Source: Enterococcus_G camelliae (GTDB lineage Bacteria > Bacillota > Bacilli > Lactobacillales > Enterococcaceae). Taken from it: DNA of 25,701 nucleotides. The stretch covers positions 1 to 25,701 of the forward strand of contig NZ_JBHUMO010000035.1 of NCBI RefSeq assembly GCF_042685105.1. The letters run 5' to 3'. Below are positions 1-7,542 of this stretch, one piece after another; the stretch's first letter is position 1, and the number at the start of each line of letters is the position of its first letter. The translations under genes and the position numbers were made by a program. The notes beneath the pieces were generated by a model. That model made no database searches, had not been told where the DNA came from, and saw only the letters and a list, made by a program, of their open reading frames with translations.

Positions 1-97
1 GAAAATCTCCTTATTGATTGTGTTGGAACTTCAATAATACACGATTTTTCGCTATGACGTTTTTTTATTGCTTGAAAGTGGCTAAGTTCATCTTACA

Positions 98-883
98 ATG
101 AACCGCATTTATTTTATGGTGTATAACCTTAATTATGGATACAACTATTTTTCCTATGCACTTGGTTCAGGATTGTTAGTGATGATTGTGATTGTGCCAA
201 TTTTGACGATGAAGTCTTTTGCTGAAGAGCGGCATAATAAAAGTGATCAGCTCTTACTAACCTCACCTGTATCAGTCACTAAAATTGTGTTAGGTAAATA
301 TTTGGCAATGATCAGTATTCTTGGGATTGCCTGTGTCATTTTTATGATTTTCCCTGTAATTATTAGAATGCTAGGAACAGCTCATTTTCTAATTGATTAC
401 TTAACCATATTGATGTTTTTCCTAATTGGTTCCGTCTATATTGCAATTGGCATGTTTTTATCTTCAACGACTGAAAGTCAAATTATTGCTGCAGTAGGAA
501 CGATGGCGGTATTGTTGTTGCTTTATTTTTGGAGTACATTAACGAATTATTTGCCATCTGGTACGTTTGCTAATTTAATGATGGTCCTTATTTTGTTTGC
601 ATTGGTCGCTTTAGCCTTGCAATCGTATTTACAAAATTGGAAGTTTACCTCTCTCATCTATGCAGTTTTCGCATTAGGCACAATTATTGTGTATTTTGTG
701 ACAAAAACATCATTTGAAAGTTTATTGACGAATATTTTATCAAGTTTTGACTTAACTGCGGTTTTGACAGATTTGGTGGATAGCAATTTGTTAAATATTC
801 CGAATGTCTTTCTCTTGCTCAGCTTGATTGTTGCGTTTAACTATTTGACCATTCAAGTCATTCAAAAGAGACGCTGGAGCTAG
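98..883 (+). CDS. ABC-2 type permease (GldF-like), 5' end damaged or missing
   Basis: This is an integral membrane permease of an ABC export-type system. It has about six hydrophobic segments in 261 residues, and a cytoplasmic loop with SFAEERHNKSDQLLLTSPVS, a hallmark of GldF-like ABC-2 permeases (the E-E-R and LL-TSP positions). Family members normally carry roughly 30 more N-terminal residues including the first membrane helix. Here the reading frame opens at the ATG at 98 without a convincing ribosome site, and all three frames upstream contain stops, so the true start is probably lost to frameshifts in bases 1-97. The gene ends 11 bases before the GldG-like gene, with which it is surely co-transcribed. 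The ATPase partner is not in the window and would be expected upstream. Family assignment is fairly sure; the substrate is unknown. Confidence 0.8.
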   Translation: MNRIYFMVYNLNYGYNYFSYALGSGLLVMIVIVPILTMKSFAEERHNKSDQLLLTSPVSVTKIVLGKYLAMISILGIACVIFMIFPVIIRMLGTAHFLIDYLTILMFFLIGSVYIAIGMFLSSTTESQIIAAVGTMAVLLLLYFWSTLTNYLPSGTFANLMMVLILFALVALALQSYLQNWKFTSLIYAVFALGTIIVYFVTKTSFESLLTNILSSFDLTAVLTDLVDSNLLNIPNVFLLLSLIVAFNYLTIQVIQKRRWS

Positions 884-894
884 GAGGTAGGAAG

Positions 895-2400
895 ATGAAA
901 AAATTAAGCGGAAAAATCAAACAAATTTTTAAGCAACCGAATAAAAAGTCACTACAAACAATCAAAAAAGAAATTGGCGCCTCATTTAAAAGCACTTCTT
1001 TTAGACAGGGAAGTTACCGAGGAGCGTTAACCGTTCTGGTAATCGTCATTTTAATTGTGGCCAACTTAGTAGTTCGGCAACTACCAACCAAATGGCAATC
1101 GATTGACTTAACTGAAGAGCAAATATTAGAAGTATCAAATGTCAGTAAAAAATTCTTAAAATCGATGGATGACTCGATTCAAATGGTTGTAGTCGCCGAT
1201 AAGAGCAGTACGGATACACGTATCAAGTCCTTCATTGAAAATTATGCCGATTTATCAGACAATATCTCAGTCAAATGGATTGACCCAGTCGTCCATCCTT
1301 CGGCATTGACCAACTACAACGTAGAAGAAAATACCATCTATATTAAAGACAAAACAACTGACAAGAGCACAACAGTGGCTTTCTCAAATATCCTGTCATC
1401 AAGCTACGATAGCTCGTATAACACGGTTACGACGTTTGATGGTGAAGGGCAATTAACCAGTGCGCTAAACACATTAACCAATACAACAAAGCAAAAAGTT
1501 TACCTGACAGAAGGACATGGGGAAGGTAGCTTACCGAGCACGATTAGTACTTTATTCACCAAGGCTAATTACGAGACTGATATGTACAATAGTGTCCTGA
1601 CTGATACGATGTCGACGGATGCTAATCTGTTATTAATTTATGGACCAACTACTGACTTTACCGATAATGAAATCAAAAATTTGGAGAGTTATATTGCTGA
1701 TGGCGGCAAAGTCATGGTGGCATTAAGTTCGGAAAATCCTGATTTGCCGAAACTTTTAGCATTTCTAAAAGCTTATGGCTTAGCAGAGACATCTGGCTAT
1801 ATTGCAGATACTGAGCGTTCATTCCAAGGATCGTCTTATTATCTCTATCCCGAACTTTCTCTTTCTGGTGATTATGCAACAGGTATAACAAATAAAATGT
1901 TGTTAATTGCCAATACCAAGGGCTTTACCTCAGTCGATCCAAGCATTGACAATGTGACAGTCACCAACTTGATGACAACTAGTTCAAATGGCTATAACGT
2001 GACTGATGAGGAACAAAAACAAGGAACCTATATTTTGGCAGCCGTGGTTGATCAAAAAACTGTAGCGACAGATACGACAGACTCAACTAGTGAGTCAACA
2101 ACAAGCTCGACCGCAGAAAAGACTGAAGCCGGCAAGCTAACAGTCTTGAGCACGACTAATATGGTGGATGATACATTATTATCAAATTATCCAACACTTG
2201 AAAATAGCACACTCTTTATGAACATGGTGAGTGGTAACTTTGATGGAACGACAAATCTTTCGATTGAAGCTAAGACGTTAGGAAGCAATCAAAATACCGT
2301 TGTTAGCGCAGGTCAATACAGTATTTCGACCATCTTTATTTTACCAGGTGCGATTTTAATTGGTGGCTTTATCCTTTGGTTCCGTCGCCGAAAAGTCTAA
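895..2400 (+). CDS. GldG-like ABC transporter auxiliary protein
   Basis: This 501-residue membrane-anchored protein resembles GldG and the 'ABC-type uncharacterized transport system' family. A basic cytoplasmic N-terminus is followed by a membrane helix at about 43-61, a large extracytoplasmic domain, a Ser/Thr/Glu-rich linker at about 388-412 and a C-terminal helix at about 477-496 ending in a basic RRRK tail. The extracytoplasmic part carries YLTEGHGEGSLPS (about residues 203-215) and LLLIYGPTTDFTDNEIKNL, typical of the GldG fold. A strong AGGAGGT ribosome site at 883-889 fixes the ATG at 895. In Bacteroidetes GldA/F/G form an ABC transporter linked to gliding. This Gram-positive context has no gliding genes, so the role here is unknown; export or envelope work is an inference. 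Confidence 0.8.
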   Translation: MKKLSGKIKQIFKQPNKKSLQTIKKEIGASFKSTSFRQGSYRGALTVLVIVILIVANLVVRQLPTKWQSIDLTEEQILEVSNVSKKFLKSMDDSIQMVVVADKSSTDTRIKSFIENYADLSDNISVKWIDPVVHPSALTNYNVEENTIYIKDKTTDKSTTVAFSNILSSSYDSSYNTVTTFDGEGQLTSALNTLTNTTKQKVYLTEGHGEGSLPSTISTLFTKANYETDMYNSVLTDTMSTDANLLLIYGPTTDFTDNEIKNLESYIADGGKVMVALSSENPDLPKLLAFLKAYGLAETSGYIADTERSFQGSSYYLYPELSLSGDYATGITNKMLLIANTKGFTSVDPSIDNVTVTNLMTTSSNGYNVTDEEQKQGTYILAAVVDQKTVATDTTDSTSESTTSSTAEKTEAGKLTVLSTTNMVDDTLLSNYPTLENSTLFMNMVSGNFDGTTNLSIEAKTLGSNQNTVVSAGQYSISTIFILPGAILIGGFILWFRRRKV

Positions 2401-2415
2401 AGGAGGAGCGCATAT

Positions 2416-3387
2416 ATGAAAATCAATCAAAAGCTGCGGCCTTTTGTCATCTTAGGTATTGTTTTTGTCGTCTTATTAGCTACCTATGTTGGACTAAAAG
2501 CTTACAACACAAAAGTCGCAGAAGAAGAGACCGCATCATCTGAAGCTGAGACAATCTATTTGACGAAACAAGGTAAGACCAAAAAAATCAGCTATACAAA
2601 CGGAACAAAGACAATGACTTTTTCTTTAAGTGATGATGCTTGGACCGAAGCAAGTGCAACTTCTACAGAACTATCTAGCAGTTCAGTAAGCAGTATTGCT
2701 AGTTATTTTGGCAAGCTAACCGCAACGCGAAAGTTAACCACCAACTTGGAAGAGATAAGTGCATACGGACTGGATAATCCAGCGTATAAAATTAGTGTAA
2801 CTAACAAAAAGGGCAAAACCCAGACAATCTTAATCGGGAATGCCTTAGCTGACGGTAGCTATTATGCTAAGCTAGCTGATGAACCAGCTATTTATGTGAT
2901 TGCGACAGGTTTTGAAAGTTATTTGACTTTTGATTTAAATTCACTTGTCGCTTCACCGACAATTCCGACAATGTCTAGTAACAACGTAAATTCAATAGAA
3001 CAAATCAAAGCTGATGGCACTACGAAAAAGATAGATAACGATGCAACAAGTTCTTCTGAAGAAGCGAGTGAGAAGGCAACCTCTACATCCACAGAATCAA
3101 CACCATACGATACTGCAACAACAGCTTTGGTCTCCCTAGTTAGCTATGGGGCTGTAAACTATAAACCCACTGTTTCTGATTTAAGCACCTATGGACTAGA
3201 CAAGGAAAGTCGAACGACCTACACGGTGAATTACCTTGATGAAAACGAAATAGAGAAAAGTTTTACATTTTACGTCGGAAAAGCCTCCACTACTGAAGGG
3301 TATCAATATGTTCAATTCACTGAATCGGTTGTGATTTATCAATTGAGTGAAAGTACTGTCACCTCATTGGAAAGTGCTTTTAACTAG
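2416..3387 (+). CDS. DUF4340-like membrane-anchored protein
   Basis: This 323-residue protein has a single N-terminal membrane helix (about 9-29) and an extracytoplasmic remainder. It resembles DUF4340 proteins, which commonly sit beside GldF/GldG-type permeases. Two similar halves are visible: one around residues 45-171 with ISAYGLDNP and IYVIATGF, and one around 192-319 with LSTYGLDKE and VVIYQLSE. They are separated by a Ser/Thr/Glu-rich linker at about 211-230. An AAAGGAGGAG ribosome site lies 7-16 bases before the ATG, and the gene follows the GldG-like gene by 15 bases. It ends the operon, with a strong terminator downstream. It is probably an accessory subunit of the same transporter; its molecular function is unknown. 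Confidence 0.75.
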   Translation: MKINQKLRPFVILGIVFVVLLATYVGLKAYNTKVAEEETASSEAETIYLTKQGKTKKISYTNGTKTMTFSLSDDAWTEASATSTELSSSSVSSIASYFGKLTATRKLTTNLEEISAYGLDNPAYKISVTNKKGKTQTILIGNALADGSYYAKLADEPAIYVIATGFESYLTFDLNSLVASPTIPTMSSNNVNSIEQIKADGTTKKIDNDATSSSEEASEKATSTSTESTPYDTATTALVSLVSYGAVNYKPTVSDLSTYGLDKESRTTYTVNYLDENEIEKSFTFYVGKASTTEGYQYVQFTESVVIYQLSESTVTSLESAFN

Positions 3388-3484
3388 GTATCGAAATACA
3401 ACAAGCAAAAGCGATATAGAAAGTTTCCCAATTTAAATTGAGCAAAGCTGAGAATTGCAAACTAGATTTTTTGCATCTTTATAA

Positions 3485-3535
3485 AAAACGTCTCTTTAAC
3501 TATAAGATTCATTATAGTTAAAGAGACGTTTTGCT
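3485..3535. terminator. Bidirectional Rho-independent terminator
   Basis: Perfect 21-bp inverted repeat (3485-3505 and 3512-3532) with a 6-base loop. The A-tract on one side and T-tract on the other let it work for both the + operon ending at 3387 and the convergent rnjA gene ending at 3554. Confidence 0.9.
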
Positions 3536-3553
3536 TCTTATTAAATAATTTTC

Positions 3554-5245
3554 TTAATTATCGTCATTTACTGAATCGGGACTCATGATCATACCAAGAA
3601 TCATTGGATGACGTTCTGTTTGATCAAATAAGAACGGTTGGAGTGCACCAGCCATTGCTTCTTTTAACTTGTGTTCATTGCAATCTGGTTGTTTTAGCGT
3701 TTCTCGGAGTGCACGGAATAAGATGCTTTGTCCTTCGTTAATCATTTCGCCAGATTCACGCATGTACACAAAGCCACGAGATAAAATCTCAGGTCCTGCC
3801 AAGATTTCTTTTTTGGCAATATCAACGGTTGCAACGGCTAATACTAAACCTTCCTCTGAGAGAATTCTCCGATCACGTAAGACAACATTGCCAATATCGC
3901 CTACACCATTGCCGTCAACATAGACATCGTTGGCATTAAAATGGCCGGCGACTCTAGCTGTATCAGCAGTTAAGGCTAACATATCGCCATTTTCAAGAAT
4001 GAAGCAGTTTTCTCTCGGAACACCTGTCGCTTGGGCTAATTTCGTATGAATCTTCAACATACGAAATTCCCCATGTACCGGCATAAAGAATTTTGGCTTC
4101 ATTAAACGCAACATCAATTTTTGTTCTTCTTGACCACCATGCCCCGAAGTATGAATGTTATTCAATTTTCCATGAATGACATTTGCTCCGGCTTGCAGCA
4201 ATAGATTAATCAGATGATTGACACTAGTAGTGTTTCCAGGAATCGGTGAACTTGAAAAAATGACTGTATCATCAGGATGAATTTGAATTTGACGATGAGT
4301 ACCATTGGCAATTCGACTTAACGCAGCCATTGGTTCGCCTTGTGAACCTGTGCAGAGAATAAGTGTTTCATTTGCAGGTAATCGATTCAATTCGCTTGCG
4401 TCGACAAACGTTCCTTTAGGTACATTGATATAACCCAGTCTTTGCCCGTTGACAATGGCATTTTCCATACTTCGACCAAAAACTGCAATTTTGCGACCAG
4501 TTGCAACGGCTGCATCGGCTGCTTGTTGCAATCGAAAGATATTGGAAGCAAAGCTAGCAAAGATGATACGTCCATCAATTTTCTCAAAAATATGCACAAT
4601 GGATGTACCAATTGTTTTTTCAGATTTGGTAAAGGTTGGTATCTCAGCATTGGTACTATCTGATAGCAGACAGAGGACACCTTCTTCACCAATTCGCGCC
4701 ATTTTGTGTAAATTGGCAGGTTCTCCAACTGGTGTGAAGTCGAACTTAAAGTCACCCGTGGCCACAATATTACCTGAAGGAGTTTTGACAACAATTCCTA
4801 ATGTATCTGGAATGCTGTGAGTTGTTCGGAAGAAACTAACGGCTGTCTTTCGGAAACGAACAATCGTATCTTCATGAATTTCATGTAGCTCAGCATCACG
4901 GAGCAAGCCGTGCTCTTCCAATTTATTGGTAATCAGAGCTAAGGCTAGCGGTCCTGCATAGATTGGCATGTTTGCTTGACGAAGTAGGAAAGGAATTCCG
5001 CCGATGTGATCTTCATGTCCATGAGTAATAAACAAGCCTTTCACTTTGTGGAGATTTTGGATGATGTAGCTGTAATCGGAAATCACATAGTCAATTCCAA
5101 GTAATTCATCTTCTGGAAACTTGATTCCTGCATCGATTAAAATAATTTCATCTTGAAATTGAACCCCATAACAATTTTTTCCGATTTCACCTAGTCCACC
5201 AATGCCAAAGACACCTGTCTCATTGTTTTTCAGCGAGACTTTCAT
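3554..5245 (-). CDS. rnjA: Ribonuclease J1
   Basis: RNase J1 is a metallo-beta-lactamase/beta-CASP nuclease that combines 5'-3' exonuclease and endonuclease activity in mRNA decay and rRNA maturation. The 563-residue protein has the zinc-binding HGHEDH motif at residues 75-80, GDFKFD further on, the beta-CASP HTSGHGG segment and PVHGEFRM, then the family C-terminal domain. Full length for RNase J1. It lies one base after rpoY, and its ribosome site (GGAG) overlaps the end of rpoY. The rpoY-rnjA pairing is conserved across Bacilli and is the main reason for calling J1 rather than J2. Confidence 0.95.
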   Translation of the reverse strand: MKVSLKNNETGVFGIGGLGEIGKNCYGVQFQDEIILIDAGIKFPEDELLGIDYVISDYSYIIQNLHKVKGLFITHGHEDHIGGIPFLLRQANMPIYAGPLALALITNKLEEHGLLRDAELHEIHEDTIVRFRKTAVSFFRTTHSIPDTLGIVVKTPSGNIVATGDFKFDFTPVGEPANLHKMARIGEEGVLCLLSDSTNAEIPTFTKSEKTIGTSIVHIFEKIDGRIIFASFASNIFRLQQAADAAVATGRKIAVFGRSMENAIVNGQRLGYINVPKGTFVDASELNRLPANETLILCTGSQGEPMAALSRIANGTHRQIQIHPDDTVIFSSSPIPGNTTSVNHLINLLLQAGANVIHGKLNNIHTSGHGGQEEQKLMLRLMKPKFFMPVHGEFRMLKIHTKLAQATGVPRENCFILENGDMLALTADTARVAGHFNANDVYVDGNGVGDIGNVVLRDRRILSEEGLVLAVATVDIAKKEILAGPEILSRGFVYMRESGEMINEGQSILFRALRETLKQPDCNEHKLKEAMAGALQPFLFDQTERHPMILGMIMSPDSVNDDN

Positions 5246-5246
5246 G

Positions 5247-5459
5247 TTAAAACTCCGTTAATTGGAAATCGGCATTTTCTTGCTCATATGCCAGATGGTT
5301 TCCATCTAATAGTTGGACGTATTCGATATTGTATGGGGTGTGATCTTCAACGATTTGTCGTGCCGTTACGTCAGAATCGGCTTCAACGTATATTGCGTGG
5401 GTTTGTTCACGTTTTGGATTTCTTTCTTTTGTTTCTTGATAGTAAACTTTATAAATCAT
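5247..5459 (-). CDS. rpoY: RNA polymerase epsilon subunit (DUF1447)
   Basis: Small RNA polymerase subunit found in Firmicutes (formerly YkzG/DUF1447). The 70-residue protein starts MIYKVYYQETKERNPKREQT and contains the family IYVEAD segment and the NIEYVQLLDGNHLAYE segment. A longer frame reaches 5486, but AAAGGAG nine bases before the codon at 5459 sets the start there and gives the usual family length. It shares an operon with rnjA, linking transcription and mRNA decay. Confidence 0.95.
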   Translation of the reverse strand: MIYKVYYQETKERNPKREQTHAIYVEADSDVTARQIVEDHTPYNIEYVQLLDGNHLAYEQENADFQLTEF

Positions 5460-5497
5460 GTATATTAACTCCTTTATCTGCGTCATGCAGTTTGTTT

Positions 5498-5526
5498 ATT
5501 TTAGCTGTGTGTACAGTATTGTCCAA
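5498..5526 (-). promoter_or_regulatory. Promoter of rpoY-rnjA
   Basis: Reading the minus strand, TTGGAC (5521-5526) and TAAAAT (5498-5503) are separated by exactly 17 bases, about 40 bases before the rpoY start. This is a good match to a vegetative sigma-A promoter. Confidence 0.75.
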
Positions 5527-5793
5527 CAAAAAGAAGACCTTTCGTTGGCCGAAAAAAGAACTAGATACTTCGCTCACACGAAAAAGGTGCAAGAAAAGAG
5601 AAAGCCTCGTCATCGCTTTTCTGAATGTCTATAAAAAATTTTCACCGAACACTTGGAATGAATTCCATACTTACAGTATAGTTTATCATAGAATGACCGA
5701 TAAGTATAGAAACCACGCGCGGAGTTTTTGAGCAACTACGGAAGTTATTTCTTTCCAAATAGCCCTATGTTATAGTGATTGTGAGAGAAATAC
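5527..5793. other. Gene-free stretch between divergent rpoY and efrA
   Basis: I see no convincing gene here. A possible plus-strand promoter is TTGGAA (from about 5653) with TATAGT about 18 bases downstream, and another TATAGT lies close before efrA. CCAAC and GTTGG flank a weak hairpin at 5523-5548. Frames crossing the region have no family character or ribosome sites. Confidence 0.4.
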
Positions 5794-5805
5794 TAGGGGG
5801 AATTT

Positions 5806-7542
5806 TTGTTGAAACTAATGTGGCAGTACACGATGAAATACAAATTTTTGGTGCTAGTGAATCTAGTCTGTGCATTCGGATTTGTTTTGATTGAGCTAGG
5901 ATTACCAACATTATTGGCACAAATGATTGATGTTGGCGTAAAAAATAAGGATTTTGACTACGTGCAAACATTGGGATGGTACATGCTTCTGGTGGTTCTT
6001 GTCGGTATTTCTTTAAATATTGGGTTGGGTATTTCAACTGCTCGCATTACATCTAGCATTACCGCCGATATTCGAGATGATTTGTTTGCCAAAACGCAAA
6101 CCTATTCACATATTGAATACGAAAAATTCGGAATGGCTTCGTTAATTACGCGAGTGACAAATGATGCCTATCAAATCATGCTGTTTTTGCAAAATATCTT
6201 GCGGATGGGCTTGATTACACCAGTGATGTTTGGGATGAGTTTGTTTATGGTTTTTCGAACAAGTTCTTCTTTAGGGATGTATGTGTTAGCGGCTCTTCCT
6301 ATCCTATTGCTTGGCGTAGTCGCCATCGCCAAAATATCCGATCCACTTTCAATGAAACAACAAAGAAATCTTGATAAAATGAATAGCATTTTACGTGAAA
6401 ATCTTTCGGGATTGCGGGTCATTCGAGCCTTTGTAAAAGAGGATTTTGAAGAGCAGCGTTTTGAGAGTGTGAATGAGGCTTACGCTTCAAGTTCCAAAAA
6501 ACTTTTTTGGTTGATGGCTTTTGCACAACCAGGATTTTTCTTTTTGTTCAATATCGTTATGGTTATCATTATTTGGACAGGGAGCGTTCAAATCAGTCAA
6601 GGTTCTTTAGAAGTAGGGACATTGATTGCCTTCATCGAGTATATTTTTCATGCGCTTTTCTCCTTTATGCTTTTTGCGACTGTTTTTATGCTCTATCCTA
6701 GGGCGGCAGTTTCGGCGGGGCGTATTCAGGAAGCCTTAGCAGTTGAACCAGCAATTGTTAATCCCATTGATGGTATTGTTGAGACTAAAACAGCTGGCTA
6801 CCTCGCATTCCGTCAAGTAACCTTCGCGTATCCTGGCCAAAGCGAGACACCTGTTATTCGCAAAATATCATTTACTGCCCAACCTGGTGAGACGGTTGCC
6901 TTCATTGGTAGTACAGGTAGCGGAAAATCAACATTGGTTCAATTGATTCCACGCTTTTTTGATGCAAGTGAAGGAGTGGTTGAATTGGATGGTCATGATG
7001 TACGAACCTATCAATTGCCAGCTTTACGGAAGAAAATTGGGTATATCCCGCAAAAAGCACTTCTTTTTTCTGGAACGATTGCCGAGAATTTACGCTACGG
7101 AAAGGAAGACGCAACGGAGGAAGAAATCATTCATGCGCTGACGATTGCTCAAGCCATTGAATTTGTGTCCGCTTTACCAAAAGGCATCCATACCAAAGTT
7201 TCTGAAGGAGGCAGCAATTTATCAGGAGGGCAAAAGCAACGACTAGCGATTGCACGGGCCATTATCCGTCAACCAGAACTTTATATATTTGATGATAGTT
7301 TTTCAGCTTTGGATTATCAAACGGATGCCAAATTACGGGCTGCTTTGTATCCCATTACACGTCAAGCAACCGTTATTATTGTCGCCCAACGAGTGGGAAC
7401 CATTCGGCATGCGGATAAGATTATTGTATTAAATGAAGGACAGATTGTTGGGGCCGGTACACACGAGGACTTACTGGTGACTTGTCCAGTTTACTATGAT
7501 ATTGCATCATCGCAGCTGACAGAGGAGGAGTTAAAAAAATGA
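5806..7542 (+). CDS. efrA: Heterodimeric ABC exporter subunit, EfrA-like (degenerate-site half)
   Basis: Half-transporter with a six-helix membrane domain (about 1-310) and a C-terminal ATPase domain. Visible motifs are Walker A GSTGSGKST at 368-376, signature LSGGQ at 472-476 and Walker B YIFDD with D497 in place of the catalytic glutamate. The H-loop reads VAQR, with glutamine instead of histidine. These two changes mark the non-catalytic site of heterodimeric exporters such as TM287/288, LmrCD and EfrAB. It overlaps efrB by four bases (ATGA). The start is a TTG at 5806 or 5809 behind AGGGGG; there is no ATG before 5818. Enterococcal EfrAB exports drugs and dyes; the name here rests on architecture and general similarity, and the substrate is inferred. 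Confidence 0.85.
   Translation: MLKLMWQYTMKYKFLVLVNLVCAFGFVLIELGLPTLLAQMIDVGVKNKDFDYVQTLGWYMLLVVLVGISLNIGLGISTARITSSITADIRDDLFAKTQTYSHIEYEKFGMASLITRVTNDAYQIMLFLQNILRMGLITPVMFGMSLFMVFRTSSSLGMYVLAALPILLLGVVAIAKISDPLSMKQQRNLDKMNSILRENLSGLRVIRAFVKEDFEEQRFESVNEAYASSSKKLFWLMAFAQPGFFFLFNIVMVIIIWTGSVQISQGSLEVGTLIAFIEYIFHALFSFMLFATVFMLYPRAAVSAGRIQEALAVEPAIVNPIDGIVETKTAGYLAFRQVTFAYPGQSETPVIRKISFTAQPGETVAFIGSTGSGKSTLVQLIPRFFDASEGVVELDGHDVRTYQLPALRKKIGYIPQKALLFSGTIAENLRYGKEDATEEEIIHALTIAQAIEFVSALPKGIHTKVSEGGSNLSGGQKQRLAIARAIIRQPELYIFDDSFSALDYQTDAKLRAALYPITRQATVIIVAQRVGTIRHADKIIVLNEGQIVGAGTHEDLLVTCPVYYDIASSQLTEEELKK

Noticed and set aside
3669..4820. Several open frames antisense to or out of frame with rnjA (such as 4449-4820 + and 4387-4794 -)
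   Set aside because: They lie wholly inside the clearly coding RNase J1 gene, have no ribosome sites and no family character.
5288..5731. Plus-strand frame of 147 codons overlapping rpoY and its upstream region
   Set aside because: It is antisense to rpoY and its promoter, has no ribosome site, and its sequence is low in conserved character with clustered Lys/Arg.
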